Origin: Campylorhamphus procurvoides
Taxonomy: Eukaryota > Chordata > Aves > Passeriformes > Dendrocolaptidae
Length of the DNA: 64,000 nt
Assembly: GCA_013396655.1 (NCBI GenBank)
Contig: WBMV01000146.1
Location: forward strand, 45,477-109,476
Reading direction: 5' to 3'
The position numbers were made by a program, and so were the translations under genes. The notes under the pieces were generated by a model, which was not told where the DNA came from, searched no databases, and saw only the letters and a program-made list of their open reading frames with translations. Of this stretch, positions 43,901 to 58,900 are shown one piece after another; the first letter of the stretch is position 1, and every line of letters begins with the position of its first letter.

Positions 43901-46900
43901 AGAGGAGATGGGACCAGGAAACTGTGAGAAAGAGCATTAACTGTGGAAATGACTCCATGAGTGCACACGGTGTGCCAGTGGCTGAGCTTTAAATGTCATT
44001 ACTAAATCCCTGTGGAGTTCAGTGTCTTTCAGACTATCCAAAAATTATACTCACTGAACAGAATACATAATTTTTTTATATATTTGCATTCTATTAACAA
44101 CTGTCGACTTTTATGTATTAAATATCTGGGGGGGGTTTCAAATACATGCTTAGGGAATGTTTTTTTCTTGTAGGTAGGAAAGATAGGATCTGTCCTTAAA
44201 TTTTGACCTAGCCAAGTTAAAAAAAAGCAGACAACCCCAAAGATATTTAATTGCAGAGTTGGGAAGATCAGTTGGTTGATCAGCCATGGTTGGAGTCGGA
44301 GTAAGGTGTGCTTTCTTTCCTTTATTTTAAATTAAGGAGTTGAAGTGCTGATGTTGGTCATGTGTGTGGGATTTGATCATGAGGAAGCAGTTGACAAACT
44401 GAGGGGGATTAGGTTTTGTCATTTTAGAATAGAAATGGATTTTTCCAGCCTGGAAAAGCCGCAGGCCCTTTGTGTCTGAGGCGGTGCCCCGGGTTTCTGT
44501 GGCTCCCACAGGTGGTGCGGCGGTTCCGCGAGGGCGGGTACAACACCCTGGTGTCCACCTGCGTGGGGGAGGAGGGGCTGGACATCGGCGAGGTGGATCT
44601 CATCGTGTGCTTCGACGCCCAGCGCAGCCCCGTGCGCCTCGTGCAGCGCATGGGCAGGACAGGGCGGCGCCGCCACGGCCGCATCGTCGTCATCCTCGCC
44701 CAGGGCCGCGAGGAGAGGGTGAGTGGGGAGCCAGGGGCACCCTGACCTGCAGGGGGAGGACCTCACAGCCCACCCAGTGCCACCCCTGCCATGGCAGGGA
44801 CACCTCCCACCAGCCCAGGGTGCTCCAAGCCCCGTCCAACCTGGCCTTGGACACTCCCAGGGATCCAGGGGCAGCCACAGCTTCTCTGGGCACCCTGTGC
44901 CAGGGCCTGCCCACCCTCCCAGACAGGAATCCCTTCCCAATCTCCCATCCAGCCCTGCCCTCTGGCAGTGGGAACCCATTCCCTGTGTCCTGTCCTTCCA
45001 TGCCTTGTCCCCAGTCCCTCTCCAGCTCTCCTGGAGCCCCTTTAGGCACTGCAAGGGACTCTCAGGTGTCCCTGGAGCCTTCTCTCCTCCAGGTGAGCCC
45101 CCCCATCTCTCCCAGCCTGTCATGTCATCAAATGGTAAACTGAAACTTGGCAAATCCAAGGCTTTTGCCATGGGTGCAGAACAGAGTGTGGAGAGAGGGC
45201 TGAGCTGTGGGGGACGCCGGGAGGGGACACTGGGAGTGCTGGCTCTGAGCTGGTGACAGCTCTGTGCTCAGAGCAGTGTTTAGTGGCCATGCACTTGCGT
45301 ATGAGGGCTGAGGAGATCAGCTTAGGGGAAATCCACTTTGGCTGAGTTCCTGGCCCTCAGCACTCACTGGAGCACAGTTAATCATCTCTGAGTGCAGGCT
45401 GTCCCCTGGGGAACCCACGGCCCTCTGAGATGCCAGCTGTGAGCCAGGGGACCCTAGGTGGCTGTGCCAGGGGCACCCACAGCCTTGCAGGGCCTGGGCT
45501 CATCCCAGCCATGGCAGAGGGCAGGGTTTGGGCAGGACAGCACAGCCCGGCCCTGCTGCTGCCTCTCTCTTGAGAGGGCATGCAGACTAATAAGCCCAAG
45601 GTCTTTGTAAGCCAATTGTAAACCCAAAATTCCCAAGGCTTGGTGTTGTTTTGTTTATTCAGTTAATGGTGTAGCTCTGGTTTGAATTTGTAGGTGGCAG
45701 GGATTTAATTCTAAATGAGACTGCAAAGGATCCTGCCTAAGGGGGGAAAAAAAACCTGCTTTGAAGGGATGAGAGTTAAAAATGATAAACCTGAGTAGTG
45801 TTTATAAATATTTTCTCATGCTGCTTATGGTGCCTGGTTACTGCTGAAAGCTCTGCTCTGTAATGGGATATAAAATAGTCCCTTAAATTCCTTGGAGCTT
45901 CACTTAAGTAGTTGGATTACTGTGTTTTCCAGATTTTCTCAGAAATCTCTGAAGCAGAACCTTTCCCAGGTAGAATAGTAATTTTCCTTTTTTATTATTA
46001 TATTTTATTTTGAGATCAGGCAGTAAATTTAATTGCTGAACAATGTTGGCTTGGTTTGTTTGTTTTTGCTGGGGGGTGTTTTTTGGGGTAGTTGTTGGAT
46101 TTTTTAAGGTTGAGTCTCCTTCCAATTCTGCTAATGTGGAGATTCTTCCCCATGACATAACTTGGCAGCTGAATAATTAATGGTCATAGTATGGTCCCAT
46201 GTAATCTGTGGGAACGTCAGGGGGGTTGTGGGCTTTTTTGTTTGATTGTGTTTGGGGTTTTTTACTTTTTGTTTTGCTTGGTTTAGTTGGGGTTTGTGGG
46301 GTTTTTTTAAATCAAAGCACTTCAAGGCCATGAGAGATCTTTTGAAGGCACTTTACTGGATCAGGCCTGGCAGTGTGACATTGGCAGGGGTCCCTGTGGT
46401 GGCAGTGCTGGTTCCTCAGTTCCCACAGCACCTGAGTGTCCTGGGCCAGGAGCTGGGATGTGCTGGGCTTGGATTTGGGCTCCCTGGTGTCCTGGGGCAG
46501 CAGCTCCAGCAGGACTGGGGGCTGAAGGGAACTGGGATGGATTCTCTGGGGCCAGGCTGGCCCTGGGAACAGGGAAGGGAAACAGCAGCACAGTAACAAT
46601 GCTGCTAAGGAATTTGGTAACACATTTCTTTTGCCATAGAAAGACCTTTCTTTCCTAGGACTGTTACAGGATTTTCTAAGATGTTCTAGAATTAAAAAGA
46701 TACCTCCTGGTATGCCTGAGGGGCTGTTTATCAGAGCTGGCTGTTGGCCTCTTCCAGTGTATTCAGGGGGTGTTCTGTGTCTGTCTCCTCCAGTCCTGCC
46801 TCCCAAAGGTCTCTGCCAGGTCAGAGCTGCCACACTGTCACACTCAGAGCACTGCTCTCCAGCAGTGACCTGGCACAGGGACTCAGTGGAGAGCACAGGA

Positions 46901-49900
46901 CACTCTCACAGTGGGGCACTGCTCTCTTTCCATACTTTCTCCATCTCTGTCTTGGTTTCTCTGTTGCACAATAAAATGGAGGGTAATTAAAAGGACTCAG
47001 GGCATGTATGACATCAATAAAGCATCTTGTGCCTTTTTTGTGCTTGACCTCCTTTCTCAGTTTCTGATGTAATCTCATTTGCATCACCCCTGTATCAGTG
47101 GCAGCTTGGAGCTTCCCCCAGGCCCCCTGTGCTCCTTTCTCTCCCCAGTGCTGTGCCTGCCTCTGGTCTGGCTAAAAACCCCAAACCAAAAAACACCTTG
47201 ATGAGGGAACAGAAAATAATGAGAAACCCCACAGACGCCCAATTGCTCTTTGGTTTTGATCAAGTCCTGGGACAAAACAAGCAATCAACATATGATTTAT
47301 CTCTTTCTCTTCTCTTTCCAGAATTACAACCAAAGCCAGTGTAACAAAAGGAGCATCCACAAAGCTATTTCAGGGAACAAAACACTTCGTTTCTACCAGC
47401 GCAGCCCACGGATGGTTCCAGAAGGCATCACTCCAAAGGTGCATAAAATGTTTATCACTGCTGAGAAATATGAGCCAAGCAACTCCAGCATGCCTTCCAA
47501 AGACAGAAGATCCAATTCCCTGGAGCACAAATCTGCTCTCTTCTCCTGTGTCACTGGTAAGAGGATTATGGTGTTTCTCGAAGCGCTGCGTAAGCTGCCA
47601 TGGCATGTTTATGTTTCAGCACATCCAGCCTGCCCCTCACAGGGCTCTGGGCTCTGCAAAACCACTCCAGCTACAAACAGGAGAGGAAATGTTAGTCACA
47701 GAAGCCCAGAATAATTGGGGTGAGAAGGACACCTCCCACCAGCCCAGGGTGCTCCAAGCCCTGCCCAGCCTGGCCTTGGACACTCCCAGGGATCCAGGGG
47801 CAGCCACTGCTTCTCTGGGAATTATGGTTTCATAAAAGACAATAAAACAAAAATGCTTGCAAACAGGAGGGTTTTGATGGGACAAAAAGGAGAAATCAAG
47901 GGTAGGATATTCATGAATTGTGCACATCTGTGGAGGAAAACTAATCTAAAAAGAGAAATGTCTCTTTAGCTGATGCAGTTCCATAGCACTGGAGTGCTCA
48001 GGAAAGTGAAGACAGTTTTAAGATGGAAAAGAAGCCCTCCTTTTTTATAAATACCTGGGAATTGTGAGGCACTAGCTCTTTTAGTGCTTTCTGTAAAGAC
48101 CTACAGCAACTTCTTGAAACTCCTTAAAGCCTTGGGAAACTTCATATTCCAGTGTCTGATTAAACAGACACAGCTGCAAGAAAATAAGAAGAGCACAACA
48201 TGGAATGAAAATAGTCATTTCAGAGCTTTGAAATCCCTGCAGGGATGGGGATCCACCTGCCCAGACTCCAGCCTGACCCTCCCAGGGCACAGCTTGATGC
48301 CGTTTCTTCTGGTCCTTTCACTTGTTCCCTAAGAGGATATTTGTTTCCTGTTCTTAATTTGATTCAATTTCTATTAATTTTACACCATCCTTCCACTTCA
48401 AAACCTCTTCCATAAGTTCTCTCTGTCGGTCCCCCTCCAGTCCAGTTCTTGCTTCCAGTTCAAGAAAATGAAGGTATTTTGATTCTGCAGTAGAACGAGG
48501 ACAATAAGAGGGATGATTTGAATGATATGTTTGTGTTTGGTAGGACATTGCATCCATAACTCATAAAATGTTCTGGAAGATAATTACCCGTGAAATGAGC
48601 TCGTGCTGCCTCACATGAAGGAGGGAGGCTTTGCCAGGGACTGAATTCCACAGGACATGGTCATTCCCAGCTCTGTACCCAAGCAGCCTTATCACTCTGT
48701 CAGGATGGGAATGTTCTTCTTGTATCCATGTCCCTCTTTCTGTTGTTTTAGGAAAATGCTTAGGAAATGTTCTTGACAGTCAAAATCCTGCTCAGAAGCA
48801 GGAAGCCCAGAGCTTTGGGAAGCTTCTGTTCCCAAATTTTGCCAGCTCCTGGAGGCCTTTTTGGTAGTGTTGCACCATGTGTTACTTGGGCTGATGATAT
48901 CACAGGTTCATCTTGTCTTTGTCACATGGAGCTGGAACACAGAGTGCTGAAGTCATCTGTTGTTCCCAGAATTTCCCTGGATGTGTCTGGATGGCAACAG
49001 TTCCTCAGAACAGGCTCCCCAGGGCAGTGGTCACTGCCAGAGCTCTAGGAATGTCTGGACAATGCTCTCAGGGACAGGGAGGGATTGTTGGGGTGTCCTG
49101 GGCAGGGCCAGGAATTGGACTGGATGGACCTTGGGGTTCAGGATGTTCCTCAGGATATTCCGTGGTTCTCTGTGCTTCTTTGAAAGGTGTTCTTAATTTG
49201 CTTTTCTTTCAGGTCTCTCTCTTTCCATCCTCTCCCAGGTCCTTGAACTGGGTGTTCTCTAAAGGGGTGTAGCATCTCCTGCACTTGAGTCAAAAATGCT
49301 TCCTAGCAATGTTGATCTTCTGGGATGGTTTTTAATGAAGGCCCTAAAAACATCAGTCGTGGTTCATTTTCCCAGCCTTTTCCCTACAGGACACGAGCAG
49401 GACTCCGGACTCTGTGGGGTCAGGGTTTGAGTCTCAGCCTGTGCAGACACAGACTGGCAACTGCCACTTGAGAGGATTGAGAGACAGGCTCATTCCTCTT
49501 ATCTGGAACTAATTCCCAGTCGAGCCTGGGCTGCACATTCATCCCAAATCCTGTCTGCAGAGACACTGGCAAATTAACTTCATTATCTTTCTCCAGGCTT
49601 CACACATCTGCCTGAAAGCAGCCACATCCTCCACTGATTCCTTGGGGGTTCCTTTTCCCTTTACTCCAATGGCTGTTTTGAGGGATTTGGCATTTTTCTG
49701 GATAGTGCTTTGTATCTGTCTGTCTCCCTCTATCTTTGTGTGATTCTCTAACACATAATAATGTCCATGTAACACATGTTGTGACTGTTCCTGAGATCAC
49801 ATTCTGTGCAGCTGGTTCTGCTCATGGCACGGAGAAGGGGTTTGTTCTTTTGGCTGGTATCACACAAGGTTCTTCTACTGTGTCTCCCTTTTCCTAAAGC

Positions 49901-52900
49901 AGATAACGTTTTCCTGTTGTTGTTTTTCCCCCCACAGGCCACAAACCAATGTCCTCTCATGAGAGCTGGGCCCTGTCACCTGAGGAATATGAAACATGGG
50001 ACAGACTCTACAGGATTAAGGAAAGTGATGGAATACAGGAACCAGTATTGCCTTGGACTCAGTTTGAAACCTTAGAAAACCTGGAAGAAACACCAGTGAG
50101 TTTGATGGAATATTTCCTTAGACATGAGGCCTAAAGGGTATTATAAATACCAGAGCTGAGATTGAAGGAGGTCTGGTAAAAAAGGCATTTTGAGATTTAC
50201 ATGTAGGTTTTTGAGGTTCAGAATTCATCAGTGAGGTGTTTGAAATGGGTCTCTGAGGTTAGGTCTGTAAGTTGAAAATACAGCAAGAAGTCTCTCAATA
50301 TCCATTAAATTCTGTTCCTGTTCTTAAGAATTCCATGCAAGGTGCTGTATTCACAGAATCCCCGGATGGTTTGGGTTGGAAGGGACCATAAGGCCCATCT
50401 CATTCCAACCCTTCCATGGGCAGGGACACCTTCCACTCTCCCAGGTTACTCCTGGTGTTTTCATTTCAGACCAGACCTACACCTGTGTGATAATGTTTAA
50501 ACACTTCTCTGCATTAGTTCTGCTGAGCCCTTCCTTGACTCCAGGCTCCTTTCCCACCTTCATTTCCCATGCAGGAGCACAGAGAGGGGGCAGCCCGTGA
50601 GCTCTCCCTGAGTGAGTGGAGCCTCTGGCAGAGCTGCCCTTTCCCCACCTCCCTGGTTGGGCACTCGGAGCGCTGTCACCACTTCATCAGTGTCATGGAA
50701 ATGATGGAACAGCTGAGGCAGGAGCAGGTAAGGCTGGCTGCAAACCTGCCCAGGGACTGAATGCATGGTTAGAGTATTTAAAAATAATGAACATCTACAA
50801 GAATTGAAATGGTGAAATCAATCAGGTGTATTTAATCTTGTTCCTGAATGTCTCCCCCTGGTATTCTGTGATCCCTAATATTTTCCACGGAAATTGTTTC
50901 GAAACAGGAAAAAAATCCCTTAAATCAGGTCTTTTTTAATGGATACAAGTATCAATTTACTATGGAATGACATTAAATACATGTATATGCCAAGCAGCCA
51001 ATCCATCAAGAGCGAGATCAGAGCTATTCCAGAGTCTGATAGGGATTGGAAATAGTTTTGTATCATGTATGTACATCAGAATCATCCCACAAAAGTGATG
51101 CAGGAATGTATGCATGTTTTAAGGGATTGTTCTGAGGCTTTTTGGGTTGTTTTCTGTGAAAGCTTTAACTAAAAACCTGATTGTTCCTAAGAATTAAAGG
51201 ATAAGAGGAGAGCAGCCAAACAAACATGAATGAAAGCCATTTGGGAGATGGGAATTTTGTTTGCTGACTGGCATGGATAGCAGATACCCTTTGGAATGGG
51301 TGTGGAAGTGCATGGGGACCTCAGTTGTTACCACACTGTTTTTCCCTCCAGTTGAGCTGTTCTGTGCTGCCCAAATATTACCTTGTAGTATGTGGGAGTT
51401 TTTTAGGTCATCAGAATTTGTTGCTAAGCTGCCAGAGCTTCCAGAGTAACAGGACTAATCAAGGAAGAGAATGGAGACATTGTAGTTGTGCTCCTTGCTA
51501 GGAAAGAGCATGAAAAAGGGGCTGTAAATAGACTTGTAGAGCTCAGATAAGCTTCTCCTTCACACAACAATGACATTCCTGACTTCTCTTCCCAGCTGGG
51601 CTCAAGGACACACTGCAGAGAAAGAGGGCTTGGGGAGAGGTCAGGGATAGAGCAGGGAAGGGCATCAGGAGGCAAAGGAATGGCTCAAAAGTTAGAAGGT
51701 CCCTCTGAGCATCCTTTTCTCTGGGCTGACCCCCCCCCAGCTCCCTCAGCTGCTCCTGCTGCTCCTCAGTGCAAGTTCCAGGCATTATCTGGATTGACTC
51801 CCAGCCAGCTTTGTCTGAGCTGTCTTGACTAGTCTGAGGTGGGGATGCTGAGCTGTCCCAGTAGTGAGAGGAGGAATCCTGGCTGGATGTTCCTGTTGTG
51901 CCAAAAATGCCTCCCTGGAACATGAGAGGTTACAGCAGGACCCAGCACTCCACCCTGCTGGATCCTTCTGGGGGAAAACAGGGCACTGGCAGGGACCTGG
52001 GACCAGCACTGACACCCAGCTTTGAATCTTCATGGGTTGTTGGGCTCTTCCTCGTGTGTGAACCAAACTGTCCTGGTCCAGGGACACCAAAACTGCACCA
52101 CACCTGTCTGCTCTTATCTGCACCATGCCCTTGTCTGCTCTGTCCGCACTGATGGGGGCTTCTTGATGCAAGGCTAATTGAAGTCTTCTGAAGTCATCCT
52201 TGACTTCTCTGAAAGGCACTGACACTCCTCCCAAGGCAGGATATGTTCTCACTGGAATTCACCAAAGGGCAGGGGCTGTCCAGCCTAGAGAAGAGAAGGA
52301 TCCAGGGAGACCTGAGAGCTGGAGGAGGGACCTGGGACAAGGGATGGAGGGACAGGACACAGGGAATGGCCAAGGTTAGATTGGACGGGGCTTGGAGCAC
52401 CCTGGGCTGGTGGGAGGTGTCCCTGCCCATGGCAGGGGTGGGACGGGATGGGCTTTGAGGTCCCTTCCATCCCAACCCATTCCATGACTACAAGTCTGCC
52501 CTGTGCCCAGGAGCTCTGGGATCCCCACAGCTCCAGGGAGCCAGGCTCGGTGTTCCCTCTGCTCCCCCAGCCACAGCTGCTGAGCAGATCCCTCCTGGCA
52601 CTGAACAGAGCTCCCTTGTCTCTCCACCCTCCTCGTGCTCCAACCCTGTGACACTTTTGGCTGCCTCTGCTGGATTTGGTCCAGTCCCAGAATATTCCTT
52701 GTCCTGGGGGCCCAGAACCAAACCAAATTGTCCAGGGGGAGACACAGAGCATGGAGAGAGAATTATCTTGTCCCTGCTGGGCACTGTCCTGCTGTGCATC
52801 GGGAGGAATTGCAGCCTCACTGCCCCCTCATTCTCCTGTCCTCAGGGCTCTGTCATCCCACTGAGGACCCTCTAGACATCACTATTGCAGATAAGGTTGT

Positions 52901-55900
52901 TCACATCAGGATCTTAAAAAAATTAGGGAAAGTTTTTCCATACGTGGTTCTGGCACACATACCAGCCCCACAGGGAGCCATGGGAACGACTATACTCTGG
53001 GTTTTTTCCTAGAGTGCCTGTTCTTAGGAGAAAGTATTGGTCAAAACTGCAGAAAAAGAGCAAATTGAGAGGAATCTAGGGATTTGTAGGCAGTGTTTGA
53101 GGTTCTGCACACCTACCAAGGCTTGTTCCTATGGTTGGGTATGTCCTGGCTCCATTCCTGGCTGTGCTGCATGGGAGAAATTCCAGCTGCTCAGCAGGAA
53201 GAGATATTCCTCCAGCCTCTGGGACATTCACCTCAAGCAGGAGTGAACCTGTAAAAAGATCTCCCTGTTATGTTAGTCTTGGGTGACAAATAGGGTTAGA
53301 TGGGATATTGGGGAGGAATTGGTGGCTGGGAGGGTGGGCAGGCCCTGGCACAGGGTGCCCAGAGAAGCTGTGGCTGCCCCTGGATCCCTGGGAGTGTCCA
53401 AGGCCAGGTTGGACAGGGCTTGGAGCACCCTGGGCTGGTGGGAGGTGTCCCTGTCCATGGCAGGGGGTGGCACTAGGTGGGCTGTGAGGTCCCTTCCAAA
53501 CCATTCTGGGATTCCATGATTGAAGGGGTTTGTGTGGGTGTGCTGTGCATCCAGATTCCCACTCCAAGTATTCCCTGGCTCGATATAGCCCAGCTGATCT
53601 GGCTGGTGTTTATTCATGGTGCTTAATAGCAAGGGGATAAGGACCAATAAAGTCAAAGCTTTTTTCTTAAATACCTGAGACAGTGAATGTCAAACCTGTT
53701 GATTATTTATTTACTGAGAGACAAAATCTTCCTATGAATAACACATGATTGGGAAGGTTCCGATACAGCTAATTGTTTCGTTCAGAGGTTTGTCATAACT
53801 TAACACAAAGCCAGCTCAGGAGGTATTTGTGTAGCTTTTTTGAGTGGGTTTTTTTCTGTTAGAGAAGAAAATCACTCAGAAATTCACTGATATGTGGCTT
53901 TCCTTTCCTTTACTTGTTCTCATTCAATGATTCGAACAGTTGAATTTTGCGTAATAGATTCAAAAAAAGTCAATTTTAACGCTTATTTTTCAATTAGATA
54001 ATGTGAAAATGGTTGGGAAAAATTTATATTGTATTTATGTACAAGAAGAAGTTGGCCCAGTGAAAAGAAAATAAAGAAGGTTGGGAAAAATTTATATTGT
54101 ATTTATGTACAAGAAGAAGTTGGCCCAGTGAAAAGAAAATAAAGAAAGCCCAGCTGTGATCCCTGGAAAAGGCACATCCACTGCAGCAAAGCCTTTAATG
54201 CCCGTGGCTTTATTGCCCAGCAGCGCCCACGGGGCAGATGGGGGGGATTTCCTCCCAGGGGGATTTTGGGGGGACAAGGGAACCAATCACCGTGGCCTTA
54301 TGCAGAATAATTCCATTGCTTTTAAGCACTTTTTGAAAATTAAACTGTGCTGTTTGGGAACAAGGTCAGGACAGAGTAATCCTTTTTATGGCAATGGTAT
54401 TTGTCCGAGTTTCTGAGGGTAAGTGACAGGCAATAGTGGAGGGCTGTGGTTTTTCCTGGGAGACAGGTAGTGCTTACTTTTATTGATTATTAATTCTCAT
54501 TTATAGTGGGTGAGTGACTGGGGATATTTTCCAGTCCAAATCTGGCAGTGGGAACTCACAAAAGAAATCCCAAATTCTCCCATTAGAGGTTTGTCTCTGT
54601 TTTGCACTCCAAAACCCCCTTGAGACACTTCTTGTAGAGCCAGGATGAACCTGGAACAACTGAAATCATCTGTCATTTGTCATCAGTCCTGGGCTGCCTT
54701 GATGATTTTCCAGGTGAACTCCCTGACAGCAGGGAAAACATTCCTGGGAGACCCTGAACTCCCACTGAACCTGAAAAGGCTTTCCATGCTTTTGGAGTTC
54801 TCAACCAGACATGTTTTGGGGGAAAATGCAGCATTTCCAGCCAGGTGGGACTTATTTTCTCAGGAACCCCTGAGTGCAGAGTTACAAATGGTTCAGATAA
54901 GGGCAGTGAAATAGTTTTGTGTGTTTTCTTGAAGACCCCCAGTGTTTGTCTCTGTCTGAAATCTTCTTCTGCAGAAAGCAACAGAGTCAGTAGACACATC
55001 AATACATCAGGAGGGGAATTACCAGGGCTTTTGGAGAAGGAAGGGAGGGCTCCCTGTCCCTCAGGCTTCTCCCATGGCTCAACTGCATCTGCTTTTAAAG
55101 ATCACCTAATACCATGTACTTCAATCCCCAAAAAAGAGGTTTTGGCAGTGTTTCTTCCCCTGAACTGTCTTCTGGCAATGAGGCAGTTGTGGAGTAGGGA
55201 TTGATTGCTGTGCTCATTAAGCAGCTCCAGGAAGACAGCAATAAATCATGGCCTGTGTGAGGGGAGGGAGGGGCAGCCACAGGGCATCGAACTGCTCAGC
55301 CTGTTCCTGAGTGGGCTGGGAAGGGGAGCGCTTGTACAGCAGGAAATTTGGGATTTGTGGGGTGATCCCACAGAACTCAGGGAGTCAGGGACACTTCCCA
55401 CTGGAATTACAGGATTCCCTTCAAAAGTGTTTCTGGGGAGTGGGGGAGAATGGACATGGTTGGAGTGTTTGAGCTGCAGCACCTGCTTGTCCACAACGCA
55501 CCAGGGGGTGGAAATTCTGGATGGTTTCACTCCTGCTGTCAATTAAAGAAGTTTTACTTGTTAAAATCTGCATTGTATCTGCCCACAGACTTATCTCCTA
55601 ATTTCCAAATAGCAAAATCACCAGGGGTTTTGGCAGGGAGCTCAATTAGAAAATGTCCACCCAAAGCAGCTTATGAGAAGGGAGGGTAATTTCAGTTTTG
55701 GGAGTTGGTGTCTTAAATTTAAATGCTGTATAATTGCACATAGATTTATAGATTAAACATGAAAATTTTGAAGTATTAAAGTTTCTTTCCCTTTTAATTT
55801 TCTACTTTAAAATACATGTTGCGTTTTAAACTGAAGCAGCGTCATTGATTTAGTCCAATAATCTAAGATGTTTTCCTGCTCCTGCCTGACCTATTTACAG

Positions 55901-58900
55901 GGTGACTGGTACACTTAGGGGATTACTGGGTTACAGGGGGGCTGAGCAGGTACTTTAAGGTTCCACAACTTGGGCACATTCAGGCTAAAATGTGATAATT
56001 AATAAATGTGCCCTTTCACTCGGTCAGCATTAGCTGGACTCGCTGGGACACAGTGTTTTGTGTGGGAGAAAGTGTTTGGAATGGCCAAGTGGAAGTGGAG
56101 CAGTTACATAAGCCCATGTAAGCCTGCAATCAGGTTACTGAAGTTTGCCCTACATGCTAAATTTGGCTGCTGGGCTGCTGGCCGGGCACACACTGGCACT
56201 GCCAGGCTCCAGGGCTTGTGGTGCCAAGCCAGAACAAGCCATGGGGGGTGGAGGGGCCTGGGGAGGCTCTCTCTGGAAGCCCCTCACTGCCCCTGCTTTC
56301 TGTGTCACAGTCCCACAGCCATGGGATAGGTTGGGTGGGAAGGGACCTCCAAGCCCACCCAGTGCCACCCCTGCCATGGGCAGGGTCACCTCCCACCAGC
56401 CCAGGGTGCTCCAAGCCCCGTCCAGCCTGGCCTGGGACACTCCCAGGGATCCAGGGGCAGCCACAGCTTCTCTGGGCAGCCTGATTAGTCCTGGGTTTGT
56501 AGGTTTGGGGTTTGTACTTTGATTAGTTTTGAGTTTGTAGGTTTGGGGTGTGCAGTTGGATTTGCTTTGTGTTGCAGAATAATATAGGGCCAAGGCTGAT
56601 CTGCTCTGCACTCTCAGCAGTGTGTGGGGTTGGCAACAACAGCACCTACTTCTCTTTCAATGATTTTTGGTACTTTGGCAGCTAATTAATCCTTAATCCA
56701 TTTAATATAGGTCTGTTTTGTGATGCTTAAATACTGTAATTGACAGGTTGTGCAACGCTGAGCTGGTCAGTAGGCAGGTCTGAACACCCCATTATCCAAC
56801 CCCATTATCTCATCCCCAAACCCTCCTCTCCTCTGGGGACATTTGGGGAGTTAATGGGACCAGGTCATGCTGGCTGTTGGTTGTTGTCCCTCTTGGGTTT
56901 CATACAGACAAGTCCACAGCTTCATTCTGTGTTTTGACTGAGCTTGAGGGAAACAAATTGTTTGGAACCTGCCATATCAAAATCATCCTTTAACCCCTTC
57001 ATGACAATTCTTTTCTTCACTGTTTGGGAATTAAGGTTTTTCCCAAGTCAGTGGTGCAGTCTGGGGGTCTTCTGGTCTTCCAAGGAATGGATAGGACACA
57101 TATGTGTGTGTATATATTTATATATATGTATACACACTCTTATACGATACATGATAAAAGTTTTTGAGACCGTTACTTGTATAGGAAGCAGATAATCCAG
57201 ATGATCTCGTATTGTAAAAGTCAGTTTTATCACCCAAGGGACCTTGTTTCCTTCCAGGGCTTCTGGAGTCTGGGGATTCACTTCACTGAACTGCCAAAAT
57301 ATAATAATTGTTCCTTCTGTTTAGTTCTTGCATCCTTATTTGTGTTTTTGTTAGTGAAACAGGTCTGAACTTCAAAGGAGCATTTCAAACCATTGCTTTC
57401 AGAACCCTCTTGGGCCTTTGCTGCTCCTTTGCATGCCTTAATTTTGAAATGTTAATTTAAAAGAGAGGGTGAGAAGGGCAAAAAGAAACAGCTTTTCCAT
57501 CCAGGCAGTCCTTGTGTGGTTCCCTCACTGGGAGTGGGGTCCAAGTCCATTGCTTTTCCCACGTGTATGTTAAAGGAGCTGGTTCCTTTTGGAATAGGGG
57601 ATTAATAGGCACAGTGAAAGAAGGAGTTCAGAGTCTGTGAGTGAGAAGTTTTTCAGGAGAATGAAAGCCTTGTGACTTGTTTCAATGTCAGTAAATGTTT
57701 CCCTGTGCTGGGGAGCCTGGGTGCATTCCCTGTGTCTCTCCAGTAAACCCTGCCCTGCCTCTGTCCCCAGGGGGATTGCAGCTACGAGCAGCAGCTCCGG
57801 CCTCACCTGTGCCTGGAAGATGTCCATATTCCAAGGACTAAAGGGCATGTCTCCATGGGCAGCTCCACCTGGGATCACAGAGCACGGAGGAAAGACACTT
57901 CCAAAATCCAACCATTCCTGCCTGATACAAGTGATGACGAGAGGGACCTCTTCACCACCTTTAAAACAGCCAAACCAAAGGCTCCCAAAAGGCCTCCTGG
58001 ACTCCGTGAGGAAGTGCCTGCACTGCCCCCAGACCCTTCGGCCTCTCCCTCAGGAAGAGGCATTGCTCTGGATGAACAGCCTGACCAGGGCAGTGAGGGG
58101 GACAAGGAGCTGCAGGTGACATTTGACTTAACTGCAGTTATTGACCTGTGTGACAGCAGTGACAGCACTGACATTCCTGACAGTCCAGCAGCAAATGGAC
58201 ACCAACCTGCAGGTGAAGGCCCTGGCTCCCTGGGGATGCTCCACAGGGATTCGGGGTACGAGACATCACTTGTATCCTCGGACTTGTTTTATCTCCCTGA
58301 ATCCTATGTGGATTCACTCGGGACACCTTCCCAGGAGCCTCCTGGCTTAGAACAAACATTTGCCCATGTGCAGAGGCTTTTGGCAGAGTCCCCTCCCCCT
58401 GTTCCCTCCTGGAATGAACTTGAGGACTTGGAGAACATGGTGAGGGATGAAGAAACAATATGTGCTGTCCCAAAGGTTATCCCTGATGGTCACTCAGAGG
58501 GGCTGCAAGACAACGCCTGCCCCACATCCTCAGAACCTGGTCCTTCACTGCTGCCCTTGGAAGATCCCAAACTGAAAGTCCCCAGGGAATTCTGTGCTCC
58601 ACGAAGTTCCTGTTTGTCCAAAACTGCATCATCTTCCAAGGCTGCTGTTACTGAGGAGGAACATGTCTGGAATGACAGCTTTGATGGCCTGTTTGACAAT
58701 GAGGAATTCCTTGAAGGCCAAAAGAACACTCCAACCACAAACCACACTGTGCTAAATGATCCTTCAAACAAGCATTTTGTTCACAAAGATGCAGAGGGAG
58801 TTGCCATGAACCACAAGAAGGTGCCTGCTGATGGAGAGCAGAGTATCCATTTGTTTGAGGATGAGCCTGTGGATGATGCTGGGCACAGTGTGATGTCCAT

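Larger units (their letters stand above)
50728..57770. other. FANCM intron 13 (7.0 kb)
   Basis: Apart from the CR1 copies and the 68-bp duplication listed separately, I see only AT-rich unique sequence, a GC-rich unassigned stretch at about 52500-52870, and a TA/TG microsatellite at about 57100-57135. No exon with conserved content was recognised. Confidence 0.7.

Noticed and set aside
44745..45122. Long open frames on both strands after FANCM exon 10
   Set aside because: They are translations of a CR1 3' untranslated segment; the same peptides recur at every CR1 copy in the window.
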